A program made the translations under genes and the position numbers. The notes under the pieces are model-generated. The model made no database searches. It was not told the DNA's origin and worked only from the letters and a program-made list of their open reading frames with translations. A stretch of DNA of 64,000 nt from assembly GCA_035582835.1 (NCBI GenBank), contig JAYKAV010002662.1, positions 3,614,992-3,678,991 on the forward strand, in the 5' to 3' direction. Below are positions 46,936-60,101 of the stretch, piece by piece; within the stretch, counting starts at the first letter, position 1; each line of letters opens with the position of its first letter. Source of the stretch: Phoebastria nigripes (taxonomy: Eukaryota; Chordata; Aves; Procellariiformes; Diomedeidae).

Positions 46936-47934
46936 TCAGTCCTCCCCTCTGGTGTTCTAGCTAAATTTTGCAGAGGAGTAGGGGATTTTCTAATGTATTT
47001 CTTTCTTGACAACTCCAGATCATTTGCATATATTCTCATGGCAATTCATTGATGAGCAACTAAGACTCTAAAAAGAACTGTACATGCTACAGTTCTGCCT
47101 ACACCTCGGATCTCCCCACTTCCACCCACTGGTATAATGGCACAATTACAAATCTTTATTGTGACAGCCAAAACTTCCATTTCCACTGGTGGAAATTACC
47201 CCTGTTGGAAAGCAGGCGAAGATATTATCCTGCAAATTGTGGTTGATTGCCATAAAGAGTCCATCCAAATGGAACTGCAGTTGTGCAGCTACAGCAGTGG
47301 TGGATCAGTTTAAATCTATAGTATAGACAAGTGTAGACTATAAATCAGTAAACATTCTCAGTAGACTAGCTACTTCAACCACAATTATTTATTGTAGTGG
47401 AGATTAACATACATTTGATGTGTATATAAAAGGCGACAGAATATACCAACTGAGAGAGCATTGCATGGCATACAGCTGTGGGTTGCATACTGCTGGGATC
47501 AAATTCTCCTTTGCATCAAACTCATAGAAATACTGACACAACTAAAATCTTCCATAGTTTGCCACTGCCAATAGAGAAATCACCTGGCCAGTATTATGCT
47601 GTCTGGAAATAAAGGAAAACTATCATGTCAGCCACTCACTTTTTAAATAAAAAAATATATCTTAGTAACAAGACAGTACTGACAACTTTGAGCTCTCTGA
47701 AGGGCTCACAGAGACTTGCATCCAAAACCCTCTGCAGGGAGTAGAAATAACTTTCAAGGATTTTGGGCCAGATTTTCTGAATTTCCCTATCTTCCCCTGC
47801 ATTTTCCAGTCAGCTGGCATCAACATCAATTACTGTAAATACTGTGGGAAATGGGAATGCTTTTCATACTGTATTATTGGTCTGTAAATCATATTTTGAT
47901 CAACTGAACCTGGAAACTCAAACCAGAGGCCAAA

Positions 47935-48582
47935 TCATGTGTTATGTAGCAAGAATGCAGGTGCAGAATGGGAAACACTGCGGTTTGCACCTCCTCTACT
48001 TTCTCCTACCAGAGTAAGGGAGTGGTGGTGACACAAACCCAGAAGCCACCTCCCTGAGGGTCCCCATGTCTCCAGGGGCCCTGCCAGAAGACACATGACT
48101 GAGGATGCGGCTCCATCCTGCAATTTCCCTCTTTCCCGCCCTTCTCCCACCACACGACTTGATGGGGGTTCCTTTTCATCACTTGGTCCGAAGAGGCAGA
48201 GGTGCAGCAGGTAGCGAGAGGAGGCTGGAAGACGCATTGTCTGGAGGTCCAGGCCATGTTTGCATGGCACAAACTGTGTGCCGTTTTGGCACCCTGAGCT
48301 ATAGGATGTCTCTATTCTTCTCTGTAGCATCTTCTTCTTGCCCCATACACAGCTAGAATAGCTTGGGTGTGACATGGGTAACACCAAATCTGTGAATGAA
48401 CATTGGTCTTTTGAGAATAGCATTAAGTTTCTGCTATGGAGTACCAACCTATTAATTAAACTTTCTCCAGTAACAATGTGGCATCCCTCGGGAGCTGGTT
48501 TAGACAGGAAATGAGCATAAAAAGGAAGGAAATATAATTCAGGGCAACAGTAATTTTTTTTGACATTACCATTTTGGTGCAC
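47935..48582 (-). other. Long open frame without recognisable domain
   Basis: 215 codons from ATG to stop, the longest frame in the window. The product is rich in Ser, Cys, Leu, Pro and basic residues. I see no signal peptide, membrane segment or catalytic motif. The middle part (48000-48300) is locally GC-rich, which lowers stop frequency and can keep a frame open by chance, and other frames are also open over it. I would not annotate a gene without transcript or conservation evidence. Confidence 0.12.
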
Positions 48583-50493
48583 TTAGCAGGGGTGGGCAGG
48601 CTGTCTGATAAAATTTACATTTGACCTAATGACCTCAGTCTGACTTAGTATCAGTGAAGACAAACAGGCACTGCTAAGGCAAGACTCATCTCCTGAAAGC
48701 AGACATCTGAGTCAGATGAAGCCCCCAGAAGTGCCTATTTCTTTCCATTGATCATATAGGTCAGATATAAGTGCTCACATCACAGATATCAAAGATGGGG
48801 TGTGTGAAGCCTCCTGTAGACACCACACTCAATGCAGAAAAGCACTTTCTACCTGTCCATCCACCAAGTATAAAAGAAGCCAATCAATTACATGATTAAA
48901 TCTTTTGGGCAGGAAATATCTTCCTGACATGCTGGTGCAGGTACAAGTCTTGGAATTGCAGTAAAGGCTCTCAGTAATGTCAGAAGAGAAATAATAATCA
49001 TTTATGTATCTTATTCTCTTTGGGCAGTTATCTGATTTCTGGTGAGATGTGGATGCTCAACATTTTACAGTATGGAAACTCAACCTCTACACTGAGATCT
49101 CGTACAGAATCTATGAAATACAACTGACATTAAAAGAAAGTTAAAACAAAGAAGGGTAATTTGGTAACCTCTTAACTATTCTGGGTGAAATTAGTTTTTT
49201 CAGTTTAGAGGATTATGTTTCCACATAAAATTTTATTGGCTACAACATCTTTATTACTCGAATCGAATAGGGTCTGGTTTTCTGGATCTTATTTTGGTCT
49301 TGCAAAGATACTTAATTTTATTAGATTGTTTGATCTTGTCTAAGTGCAGCTGTTAATCATTCCCCTTCTACATCCTCCTTTCTTCCTCTGTCTTTTCTGG
49401 AAGATTATTTCTGTCATTAAGACCAAACTCTGCTACTCTTAGTGAAAATCATCTTGCCCATTGCTACCATAGGAAAACTTTACATACTGTCCAGAAACCC
49501 AGATTCTTTCCATAGGACTCACATCTATCAGGTAGCTGAAAGAAGGTCTTGGTGGTTTTGGGCAGCCTTGTTACACTTGCCTCTGTGCATTGTTTTAGAT
49601 TCACTCATCATAAGCCTCACACACAATTTTGAAAGGATTACTGAGGATTTGGACCTTGCTACTTTAATTACATATATAAAAAATCAGGCTATCAATGATG
49701 GTTTTTTTGTACATTACACTTAAATATAGATGAGTGCTGTCAACAGTGAAAGTTGAGAAATAACTTCCATTTTGTGTTTCTGTTCATATACAGATTTTTT
49801 CTGAGTTTAACCTAGTCTCACACTTTCTGAATCTCAAAGATTTTCTAAATGTTTTTTCTGTCTTTGTTTATGCAAAAATAAAAATAAACTCCTGCAAAAA
49901 AGCAGGTATTTATTCTTTATAAATAGAAAATTAGTTTGTTGTTTTCCAGGTTGCTAGGTATCCACTGCTGCGCAGTATAGAAATAGATTACCAATTTATG
50001 CAGAAAATCAAGGAACATGTATCAACAAGGAGGATGAAAAGAAAACTGATGTTGGACTGATCTGTTCTTTCAGCATCTATAATTGGACATTACAAAAATC
50101 CTAATTTGTTTTTACGCCACCAAGGGTATAACAAAGCTAAAAATAGAGTTAAATTAGCCATTGTATATCTCTATAATACACTATGTGCATGTATAATTTA
50201 TAAGAAAGCAGCAAGTTCAGCATACACTAAAGGATTAAAAGGTACAGTTGAGAGTCTGCTGACCTGAATAGGATTAGATTCAAAGGAGATAATGAGGTAA
50301 TACTAAGGATGCTGTAAAATTGTTCATTTCCTATTTATTGTAGACCTCTAAGTACCCCCCAAGGGCATTGTTAGTGGATAGGCAGTCAGTCCACATCATC
50401 ATCAGGTTATAATTTTGTCCTTTGCTTAAGTCACACATTGCGAACCCCATAAGTGATTGCAACTATGTAAAGAGTTCATAAGCTGCTGGAGGG

Positions 50494-50540
50494 TTTTTTT
50501 TGTTTGTTTCTTTTGTTTGGGTTTTTTTGTTTGTTTGGCT
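50494..50540. repeat. TTTG-rich simple repeat
   Basis: T runs alternating with TTTG units, ending shortly upstream of the CR1 insertion. Confidence 0.75.
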
Positions 50541-50653
50541 CAGATGATGTCATTTCAGCAGCCAGGATATAAATAGCCAGACTTTCTAGATTGCCCCTCA
50601 AATGAATCAACATTTTTCCCTACCACCTCTGTGNTGGCCTCTGTACCACAGTA

Positions 50654-51159
50654 CCGCTCTGGAGCCCTCAGCACAAGAAAGACATGGACCTGTTGGAGCA
50701 GGTCCAGAGGAGGGCCACAAAAATGATCAGGGGGATGGAACACCTCTCCTATAAAGAAAGGCTGAGAGAGTTGGGGTTGTTCAGCCTGGAGAAGAGAAGG
50801 CTTCGGGGAGACCTTATTGCACCCTATCAGTACTTAAAGGGGGCTTATAAGAAAGATGGGGACAAACNTTTTAGCAGGGCCTGTTGCGACAGGACAAGGG
50901 GGAATGGTTTTAAATTAAAAGAGGGTAGATTCAGGCTAGATATAAGGAAGAAATTTTTTACGCTGAGGGTGGTGAAACACTGGAACAGGTTGCCCAGAGA
51001 GGTGGTAGATGCCCCATCCCTGGAAACATTCAAGGTCAGGTTGGACGGGGCTCTGAGCAACCTGATCTAGTTGAAGATGTCCCTGCCCACGGCAGGGGGG
51101 TTGGACTAGATGACCTTTACAGGTCCCTTCCAACCCAAACTATTCTATGATTCTATGAT
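50654..51159 (+). mobile_element. CR1 LINE, 5'-truncated, relatively young
   Basis: About 505 bp of the 3' end of a CR1 retrotransposon, the dominant avian LINE. A frame open from at least 50657 to the stop at 51068 reads as the C-terminus of ORF2, with motifs in order: [59 protein letters not shown]. The 3' untranslated part follows, with GGTTGGACTAGATGACC, then TATTCTATGATTCTATGAT, the 8-bp-type CR1 tail. Such 5' truncation is typical of CR1. The frame has no visible disabling change apart from one N near 50869, far better kept than the other CR1 pieces in the window, so it is the youngest. Without the catalytic domains it cannot move. Confidence 0.95.
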
Positions 51160-54100
51160 AACAATAACCTCAGGAAATCATCTCCCCTCTCCAGGTCCAT
51201 CCTGTAATTGTCCCCTAGCTGGAGAGGAGCACGACCCCAGTGCAGCGTATCGCTCTTGCATGGCGCAGGGTAAAGGGACACACTCTGCACAGCTCAGCAC
51301 ACATTAACCCAGATGAAGNACTGGGCTCACAAAACAACACTGATCCTCTTAATTTGGTCCATTTAGGGCTGTGCACACTTGGGTCCACTTCGTGTCTGGG
51401 GCAGCAATTTTTCTCTGATTTGGGTTGTTTGCAGCATGTTGACTTGTAGGATGGGAGTAGTGATGTTCAGCTGCAATGACCCAGCAGCATGTGCTCCTCT
51501 GTCAGCATCCCGGCAAATAAATCAACACGTACTGTCTCTCCCTTTCAGGATATCTCTGAATCAGCCCATAGGCTCTTGCAGCCCCATATTTTGTGCACAT
51601 AATATGCTCTTTGCAGCTAAGAGTTGGGTCTAAAAGGAGGAATTACTGAACCAGCTCAGTGGCATTGCTTCTTCTGTAGCTATATTTTTCTTGTCCTTAC
51701 CAGTTCATTCCCCTCCAGAAGCTTAACAGGCTGAGCAGGTCTTTGAGTTTGAAAATCTCAGTTGTGCAAAATGCAGTTTAACAAACTGTGAAACTCCTGA
51801 CAGTACAGAAACAATATTAACAGTAGATGATGATTAGAGCTATTGGAGCCCGATTGTTAATTGGATTGTTACAAATGAAACACGTGGACCATTAAAAGGA
51901 CATCAAACATGGTGACTTGCAGTAGGGACGCAGGCTTTGNCAAAGATAAATTGTTCATTAAGGCCATATGATGACTATAAGTAGCGGTCGTTAACACCAA
52001 ATTTCACTCTAATGGGATGCTCTTTGGTGCCTGGCTAATTTCCCTTCTCATCTTCTTCTGCTGCTTTAATGGGCTTTTTCTGTTTTTGTGTTTTCTTTGG
52101 ATTTGTCACTGTCAGCTTTACACACTCTTGCCCTGACAGTCTCCTGACAGGTTTTCTGTTTGCCTATTTGTTTGTGCAGCCATTTCTTAACTAAGTCACT
52201 GACAAACACCAGGAGACACATCAGTCCTTTTTAGCCTGTTGGGAACGCTCCAGTGCATGAGAGTGCCCTGCTACTCTTGATTGTCCTGCTTGTTTCTCCT
52301 TTCTGTTCCACTACATCAGTCCTAGGCTACCTGCACAGCCACAATGCCAGACCTAGAAATACCTGCTGTTCTGCACCAAAACGGCTTCTTTTCTCATTTA
52401 CCCTGCCCTGATCAGAAGCAATTCCATGAAAATACCAGCATAAGCAAAATCAAGAGCAAGGCCTCAGTGAAGCGATCCTCCACATATGCCAAGGTGGTAT
52501 GTTAGTGCTCTAGGACAGGGTTGGTTCTGGGGAAACTTTTCAGCTTGCATTTCTTAGGTGTTTTTGACTAATTTCAGGATGAACCTTTATTCCTCTAGTA
52601 TTTAATTCCTGGAGGAGTTCTGCACTAAGCAGCATTTAGCACTAGGCAGCTAGTGGCAGCGTCTGAGCTGAGCACTGGGTGCATCCTGCAGTGTGCCCTG
52701 AGGTCCTGCCTCCGTTTCCCACCTCAGTGCTCTAGCTCCAGTGCTGGGTCTCATCTGCAGCTCCTCATGGAAGCTTTTTTCCCTCAAAAACAGGTGCATG
52801 TTGCAAACTCAGGACTTGTCCCAAGACCCTACACTCAGTTTGGGATATAGCTATGACATGCACCCTTGCTTAGGGTCTTGGAAACCCCCAGAGTTTGACT
52901 GCTTTTTCCAAAGTTTACTGACCATGTACTGACAGCAGCAGCAAGTGACTGCACTACTTCTTCTTCAGATGAACTCATATAGCTTTGCCCAGTCATGCAG
53001 CTCGGTGCAACACTAGATTTAGCACATTCCATTATTCAGAGCCTCCTGGTACACAGTTTTACTGCTGCTGAGAGGGTACACGGATGGGTCCAAGTCTCCA
53101 AAACCCCAAGCTAAAAGTAGCAAAGATACATTTCCTCTTTGTGTGTATTTGACCAGTTGTTTATACATCATGTAGCAACGGGAAAATCACCCCAATGTTT
53201 CTCATCAAGCATCTGTCGTGCCTATTTTTATTGCTTAATTACTTTATCCATACTCCTAGCTCCAGTCTTTAGCAACACCAAGTATTCAATTCATGCCATG
53301 TATCTTTAAAGGCTGTATTTGAACATTTTTCCCAGTCTACTCATCCTCCTCCATACAAATACCACATGTGTCTTGTGCAGACCTTCATTAGTCCTCTGAC
53401 GGATGACAGGCAGCCTGCTCATTAGTCCTGTATTTAATTAGTTATCAGTCACACTCTCAAGCTTTCCAACCCTTGAGTTGCACAGCTACTTTTATTGAAC
53501 TTCACCTTTTTTCAGGCCTTTCCAGCATTTCTTTAGCCCTTGCTTGGATAGAGGAAGCCTCAAAAGATTTCTAAGGGCANGGTGGTGGTCAAGAAAAGAG
53601 TGAAGAGGGGAGGGATGCTCTATTCCAGCTTTGTCCCAAATAGGTGAGGGACTTCTGGGGATCATGGCAGTGTCCTTTTAGCTTGATTCATCCTTCTTTA
53701 GTAGCTTATGTTGTATTTTTATATCCAGTGGGATCTGTCTGTATGCAGCCCTGCCTGTATGCAATCATGTGCAAACCCAGTGCAGGTAGTTTTGTGAATT
53801 GACCAAATGCTTATGTGCTTGTGCAATCCATGGGAAGCAAAATAACCAGCTACCGCTCGCTACCGCTCTGGGGGAAGGGGCTGTCAGTCTGGCATGTAGC
53901 TTTGCTTGAAAAATTAGACTGAATAAATTCATACAGATGCTCTGTCAATCAGCTGCTGCAGCTGTGGAGTTTTGAGGAGTTTGAGAGTCATCGGTGTCCT
54001 TCAGAGACAAGCCTACAGCAGACACATGGTGTGATAACAGCATTGATCTCCACACAGACCTTGATTGTGCTGCTGATATTGTGAGCAGAAGTCTTTTCCC

Positions 54101-56889
54101 ATGAGGAAACCCTCTGACATAGAGATTTCCCAGGCTGGGCAGGGCCATCTGCAGACAGGTGACAATATTTGTAACATGGTGGCCTGTGCTCTATACGGAC
54201 AGAAATTACTTTGATAACAGACTTTCTTTCAGTAAAGACTAAATGATGCTTCTCTCCTGTTGGTAAGATTAATACATCATATGTATTCTAAACACTGTCT
54301 CTCAAGCTGTCTGGCTTGAATTTTGGGTAATGAAAATGATATTTTTTCCTCCTTCCTGCTTACAGTATTCTTCAGTTGTTGAAGAAATAGCTTTTCACAG
54401 GAGAGATCAAACTTTGCAATGCTTTAATCTTTGTAAACTCGGAAATCTGATGTTTATAATTACTTCCAATTATTTCTTATAGCAGGCCTTTCTAACTCTA
54501 AGAAGTAATTGATGTCATTGTGTTTGCTCCTTGTTAGGCAAAAGATATCCTGTAAAGTGTCTTGAGCAAAATTAATTGCTCCATCTTTTATTGATCTGTT
54601 TGGTTTATGCAATTGATTTACTTTTTATTGCTGACTGGCTGATGATATTCACAATACAAGTTGATAGATAAATACTTTTCTTGTGCAAAGTATCACAAAA
54701 GAAATCGCCCACCAAAATCTTTTTCTTTGCAGTAGTTGTTTAACTGATACAGAAAGGAGATCTGTCACAATGAATAAAAAGCAAAGGTAATTTTTGCAAC
54801 GGGGAGACATAATTCCTGAGAATCGAATCTGCTTTCTCTGGTCACAGGTAGACTATTCCCTATGGAAAATACCCTTTTCCCTAAAATACCCTTCTCTTGT
54901 AAATTTAACTAATCATCAAGTTCACTAAACCAGTTGTAGAGAATGAATGATGGACAATGAATGCAGAATGATACAGGATGTGAAGCTTTTCACTTTTCTG
55001 TGAAATTACCTTGTTTAATGCCAGTTCTTGAAGGTATCCAAATTCATAGCTGGTTGCAAATTACATTATTGTCGAAAGACACAGCTGGAAGGTGAAGCCC
55101 TTTGACTGCTCTATTGCCCTTAGTCAGTCTTTTCCTAGCCATCTGGGTGAAGTAAATGGGATGAGGACTGAGTCCCTCACCCAGGGTGCATAAAGGCAGC
55201 TCTTGTTTGACCTAAATATNGCATGTGCCAGAGTGTGATGCTATCAGTCTGCTACCTACTGTAGCACTATACTCCTTTGTAGTGCATCAGAAATAGAAGA
55301 GGGTTTGGAGTCTATTCTGATGGTATTTAGCTCCAGCTGTGCTTGTCTTGCAGCAGCTTGGAGGAAAGAGTGGATGCCAGGCCTACGCAGACATACCTTG
55401 GGGGCTTTCAGCCAGTATGCCACTGAGTCGTAGGAATTACCTATATGAGCCATGGTCCATAGCCATGAATTGCCTTCTAAAAGATCTGTGAATTGTGGCA
55501 AAGAGTGAGTTTACCTGTGCTGTGTGTCCATCTGTGTATGTGAAATTTCTAAATCAATCCTTACCCCCACTGAAAGGTGTCAAGGGATCTACCAAGCTGG
55601 AGAAGCAAGGCAGAGCTACTTTAAGAAGTTGGAGAACGACCTGCTCTTTCCTTTTCCTCTCTAATCATCTTCAGGATCATCTTTTAACTGCAAGAAGATA
55701 TCAAATGCATACAGACACATACAAAGTTTTTCCGAAATAAAAGCCTTAAAAAAAAAAGCAAAGCCTGGAGTATCATTGTGCAACATGGATTCAGTTGTGA
55801 AATGTGCTTGGATCCACTGTCCTGTGCCAGTCCTGTGCTGGGGGACAGAAAGGGTTTGGAGACCGTTGGCTTGTGAGCATTTTAACTCACTGCTCCCAAG
55901 TAGCAGGCTTGGATAAGATGTTGGTAATTTCTACCACCTCTAAACAAGAACAAACGGTGTTTGTGCTCAGTACTCAAACTNTTGGCAGTTTTCCCATCCA
56001 TACAGCATCACAGGGAGCTAGAATTCAGGTGGTAAAGTATTAGGTACCATTTACGTGTGATTTTAAGGGAGCTTGTGGAAATCAAGAGGGGGTTATGCTG
56101 TCCATAAAAACATAGCTTGAGAATCAGGACCCCAAACCAACCTGCTCATGCTGAAGTTAATAGTGATTTCTGCCTTCTTTTTTGCATGAGCAGGAGCAGG
56201 ACATGAGAAAGCTGCTTCCACTGGAGTTACTGAAGATAGAAAATGCTGAGATAATCAGAATTGGGCCCTTTGATTATTTTCTGCTGCTCTGTTCTAACCT
56301 TCTAACCTGCCGCTTCTTTTTGTCAGAAAATGCAGAACAATATAAATTTGTCTTACACAAACCACATGTTCTTATTAAACAGACTCCTGCACCTGGATNG
56401 TCGCTCCTTGAGAGCTCCTTTGCATATCCTGTTCTCTAATTGCCATCCACACTGACCTTCAAGCGCTTTGTGCAAAATGCTGAAGAATGACCAAGAGCAA
56501 CGTTTTAATAACTTCACTAGCATGTTAAAATATGGAAAAGAGCTACTTTATTGTGTGGAGCAGCTGGTACTCATTCCAATAGGATTTACCGAAAAACTTT
56601 TTTGCTTCTGGTTTTAGGTTGAGTCATAATTGATCCCAAGAGGATAACTCAACTAATCTCTGAACAAAACATAATTATGATAAGTATTTTGGAAAATTTA
56701 ATTATTCTGCCCCTGGGAACTTACTGCCTTTAGAAGAGATCAGCTTCTTACCAGATTTATTTGGACCAGTGATTTGTAAAGGGACAAATAATGTTTAACT
56801 CCCATCATAAAACAACTTCAATTTGGTGTCATTAAAATAATTAATCAAGGGACATATTCTTTACTCCAAATGACATTGGTATGTGGGCT
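51160..56889. other. Non-coding stretch, no gene recognised
   Basis: Several short frames without motifs. The part at 51835-52030 looks like a candidate conserved non-coding element (see findings). Isolated Ns lie at about 51319, 51940, 53580, 55220, 55981 and 56399. Confidence 0.6.
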
Positions 56890-56998
56890 AAGACCCAGGT
56901 CCTCAAAGGCACGCAATTGTCCAGATAGGAATTAGACATCTAACACTCATTGATTTTGATGGAATTATTTACTGAACTACTTTTGTGGATCTGAGACT
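56890..56998. repeat. Palindromic 'gatcctcaaagg' interspersed repeat
   Basis: The left arm AGACCCAGGTCCTCAAAGG and right arm CTTTTGTGGATCTGAGAC are imperfect reverse complements. Between them lies AGACATCTAACACTCATTGA and then TTTTGATGGAA. This matches the arm, core and arm layout of an old hairpin-type repeat plentiful in turtle and crocodilian genomes, kept here in near full length. Confidence 0.5.
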
Positions 56999-59479
56999 AA
57001 ATCCTAGTGGAGACCTGGGCTTTCAAGAGACACTCACAAGCACCAGCTGGCATATGTGATGCTGTGTAAATGCTGATGTTACACAGCAGTGAGCGACATA
57101 CTGAGAGAGCAGCTCTGAGACAGTTGTCTGTGGCTGATAAATGTAGGAGACTAGTGGCTTGGGCAGCAGAGGCAGAAAGCAGAGCAATGTCAAGGCAGTC
57201 AGACAGAGAAGGGTAATGGTTTCACACAAGGGGAGCAAAGACCGTATCTTAACTTTTTTAAGTATTAGAAGAAATTGGCCATAATTAACTATTGCTCAAG
57301 CGTATTCACAAACATCCTCTGAATGGCATCTATATTTTGTGGCTTCAGACACCCTCTAGAGCATCTGACAAAAATATATTGTGGCGAAGATCAGAGCTAC
57401 AGAGTTTACGTATTAGAGTAAGAGCAAATCTTGCTCAGTCAGGTAATGTTTGGATTTTGGTTTCCAGAACTACTGCTGGAGGTGATCCCACAAAAAAGAA
57501 TTAATTCTTCCAGTGAATGGTGACTGGAACAATATATTCCTGGTTTGTTTTAAGAGGGAGCTCTCAGTGGTAAATCTGGTTTCTGCTCCTAGGCTTCAGG
57601 AGAGACATTGCAGAAACATTTTCAGGAAAAAAAAATGTTTACAAGGTACAAGAAAAACCTTTAAAATGAAGAAACCCCAAGCAACCAAACCACAAAACAA
57701 AACAACAACAAGGAGAAAACAAAGATATTTTCTACTGGCTTCAAATGAGCATTCAGTCTTTCTGTCTGTGGTAAAATAGTCAAAATAATTGAAAGAATCT
57801 ATCTTGGTGTCCCACGAAAATAACGTCTCCTTTAGTTAAACCGTGTAAATATATTTTTATCGGTAGGAAAAAATATATTATAACTCTAGACTATTTTCTC
57901 AATTTCCTGAGATAGCCTTAATAGGNGACCCTGAAGCTAAACAAGTGCTCACACTTATCAAATTCATTTTCACTACATACCTGACATAGTAATGCTTAAG
58001 AACGGAAACAGGTTGGTGGGCATAAGTTCATCCAGTCTACTGTGAAGTGTGGATTTAAATGTTGTATCACTAATTTCTATCATACAAAAACTCAGGGACT
58101 TATATCAAGTGATAATGTTGACACCAAAAAAGCTATGGAGTCGGGCGCTGATCCGTATATAGCACTGTTACTATACAGAGTGGTGTGCATGAACCATCAG
58201 CTGTCACCTGTTGATGTTCTGATATACAGAAAGGAGGGGTGTATTTCTGCTGTACGCCAATGNCAGATCCAGTTAGGAGCTGCAGATGTTGGAAGGGACA
58301 ATTTGAAGCCAGTTATGGGAANCTAGCTGCTCTCTTTCATGGACACAAACTTCACTGGTGCTGCTAGAAATAAACTTTGTCATCATCTGGAGGGTTGAGG
58401 TGGAAATACCCTTCAGAGAAACAGGCAGCGCTTCTGAATCCATAACAGAAGGAGCCAAGCCTCATGGGTTCAGTTACTTGGCCCCAGGTTTGGGAAAAGC
58501 AGCAACTGTCTGCAGGGGAAAGACCCTGCAATATCTAGAAGCTGTGGTGTTTATTGTGGAGCAAGTGTCCCAAGGGGTTTTGCACTGTGAATGCCACTGC
58601 TTAGAGCATTTTAAAGATGGTTAGCTAGTAAGATGTGTATGTATAATTGTGTATGCATGATTTTTCTTTGGTATGACTATACTTTACTGGGGACGGCGAT
58701 AACTTCAAGAGGCTCCCGTAAGCACTGCTTGCTGTGTTGTGGACAATATTCACATTATTAGCACTCTGGAGGGCTGGAGAAAGTGGATTGCAGAATAGAA
58801 ATGTATGGGTTGGTGTTTCAAAGACCTTTCAGTGAATTTATTTGTCTTGCAAGTAAAAGACTCATTTATTCATTTCTGCCAAATATCGAGTCCAAATTCA
58901 GACTCAAATCTGGAAGTCAAGCTGGAGATCCCTTCCTATTCATCATCGCTAGTAATAGGAGTTCTTTGAGTCAAGCTGCCCCTGTGCAAATCCATTAACC
59001 TTCAGCCGGACTGTCGGATTTCTGTAGCTGGGCTCAGTGCATAATTTGCAGACAATGGAGTTATAGAATTGAAAATGTAGTGTACATACATGTCTGTGAC
59101 TTCTGCTTTTGATCTGCAAGATGATCTTTATTGGCGAGCCACCTTTTTCCCTTACATTTTTTTCTTCTTCATTGTTTCTGAGGATTTCAAACAGCTTTCT
59201 TTCTTTCTCTGTCTTTTCTGGGGCTTTTTATTGACACTAATGTGCGGCTGTTGTTTAAATGAATAATTGAGTGGATTCAGGGTTAAATATTGATTAATTG
59301 TTAAGGGGTCTGAATTCAAAGTGGGTGGCTGTACAAAGGGCTGGCACGTTTGAGGAGGGAAATGCCAGGAAGGAAAAGATCATATTTATTGGCTGATTTT
59401 GTCATAAATTACTACACAGCTTTAAAAAATAATGCCATAAGCTTTTCAGCTCCAGATCTGATCCTGCTGTAAAAAGAGA
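56999..59479. other. Non-coding stretch, no gene recognised
   Basis: An A-rich part at 57630-57720 (AAAACAAAACAACAAC) and frames without motifs. The 94-codon open frame at 58042-58326 carries two Ns and has no recognisable domain. A TAAT-rich segment lies at 59205-59330. Confidence 0.6.
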
Positions 59480-59580
59480 ATATTATTTTCCCCATACGCT
59501 GCTACAAAGAATGAATTATGTGACATGCCCATGTCTACTTGCAGAGAGGCAAAGAGAATCCAGCCACCACATCCAGAAGT
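59480..59580 (-). repeat. MIR/core-SINE-like fragment
   Basis: On the plus strand TATTATTTTCCCCATAC, then TTATGTGACATGCCCATGTC and GCAGAGAGGCAAAGAGAATC follow, in order and spacing, the antisense of a MIR-type SINE (tattatccccattttac, aagtgacttgcccaaggtc, gtggcagagcc). Diverged but extended over about 100 bases, so better supported than the scrap at 7355. Confidence 0.5.
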
Positions 59581-60034
59581 TCTTGTCACACCATCATGAT
59601 GCCTGACTGTACTTGAAGGCTGGTTGGTGTTTGAAATCCAGATCCATTTCCCAAACTATACATTCCTCACCAGTAAGACTCCAGTTCCCTCAAATGCTCA
59701 AAATGTGAATGATTCCTAATATACATCTATATATGGAAGCTTGGAGTCTTTGAATTTACAGTGCAGCTATGTGGTCCTAATGGCAAATCCTTAGTCGAAA
59801 CAAACAGTCTGTGTGCTATTGAAATCAGGCAAGTCACAGTGGTTTGGAATAGAATTGGAATAAATTTGCTTAGCAAAAGCAGTTAATGAAAGACAGAAAT
59901 ATCCTGTAGGATGTTGCAGCCCAATGGATCACCAATTTTAGGAAGCAGAAGAATCTATCAATTGCAGATCTCCCCTACTATCTCTTGCATTACCATTTCT
60001 TGCAACAGGACATGATAGCTGCATGGCAAGGGCA

Positions 60035-60101
60035 GTTACACTACTGAAATCAGTGGAGTTGGTTTAGATTTACTATGGCAAAAGTAGGATCAGAATTTGG
60101 T
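60035..60101. repeat. Relic of 'gaaatcaatggagtta' interspersed repeat
   Basis: TACTGAAATCAGTGGAGTTG, TTTAGATTTACTATGG and AAGTAGGATCAGAATTTGG follow the order of a well-known amniote repeat (ctgaaatcaatggagttacac...gtaaatct...gagatcagaatctgg). One half only. Confidence 0.4.

Larger units (their letters stand above)
46936..50653. other. Non-coding stretch with the window's longest ORF
   Basis: No recognised gene. It includes the 215-codon minus-strand frame at 47935-48582 (listed separately) and a T/G-rich TTTG run at 50494-50540 just upstream of the CR1. Confidence 0.5.

Noticed and set aside
47764..47850. GGGCCAGATTTTCTGA as a palindromic repeat arm
   Set aside because: Only the first 16 bases fit; the rest does not follow the pattern.
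58010..58070. AGGTTGGTGGGCATAAGTTC as an antisense CR1 tail
   Set aside because: Only a short partial resemblance, with no 8-bp tail before it and no CR1 sequence after it.
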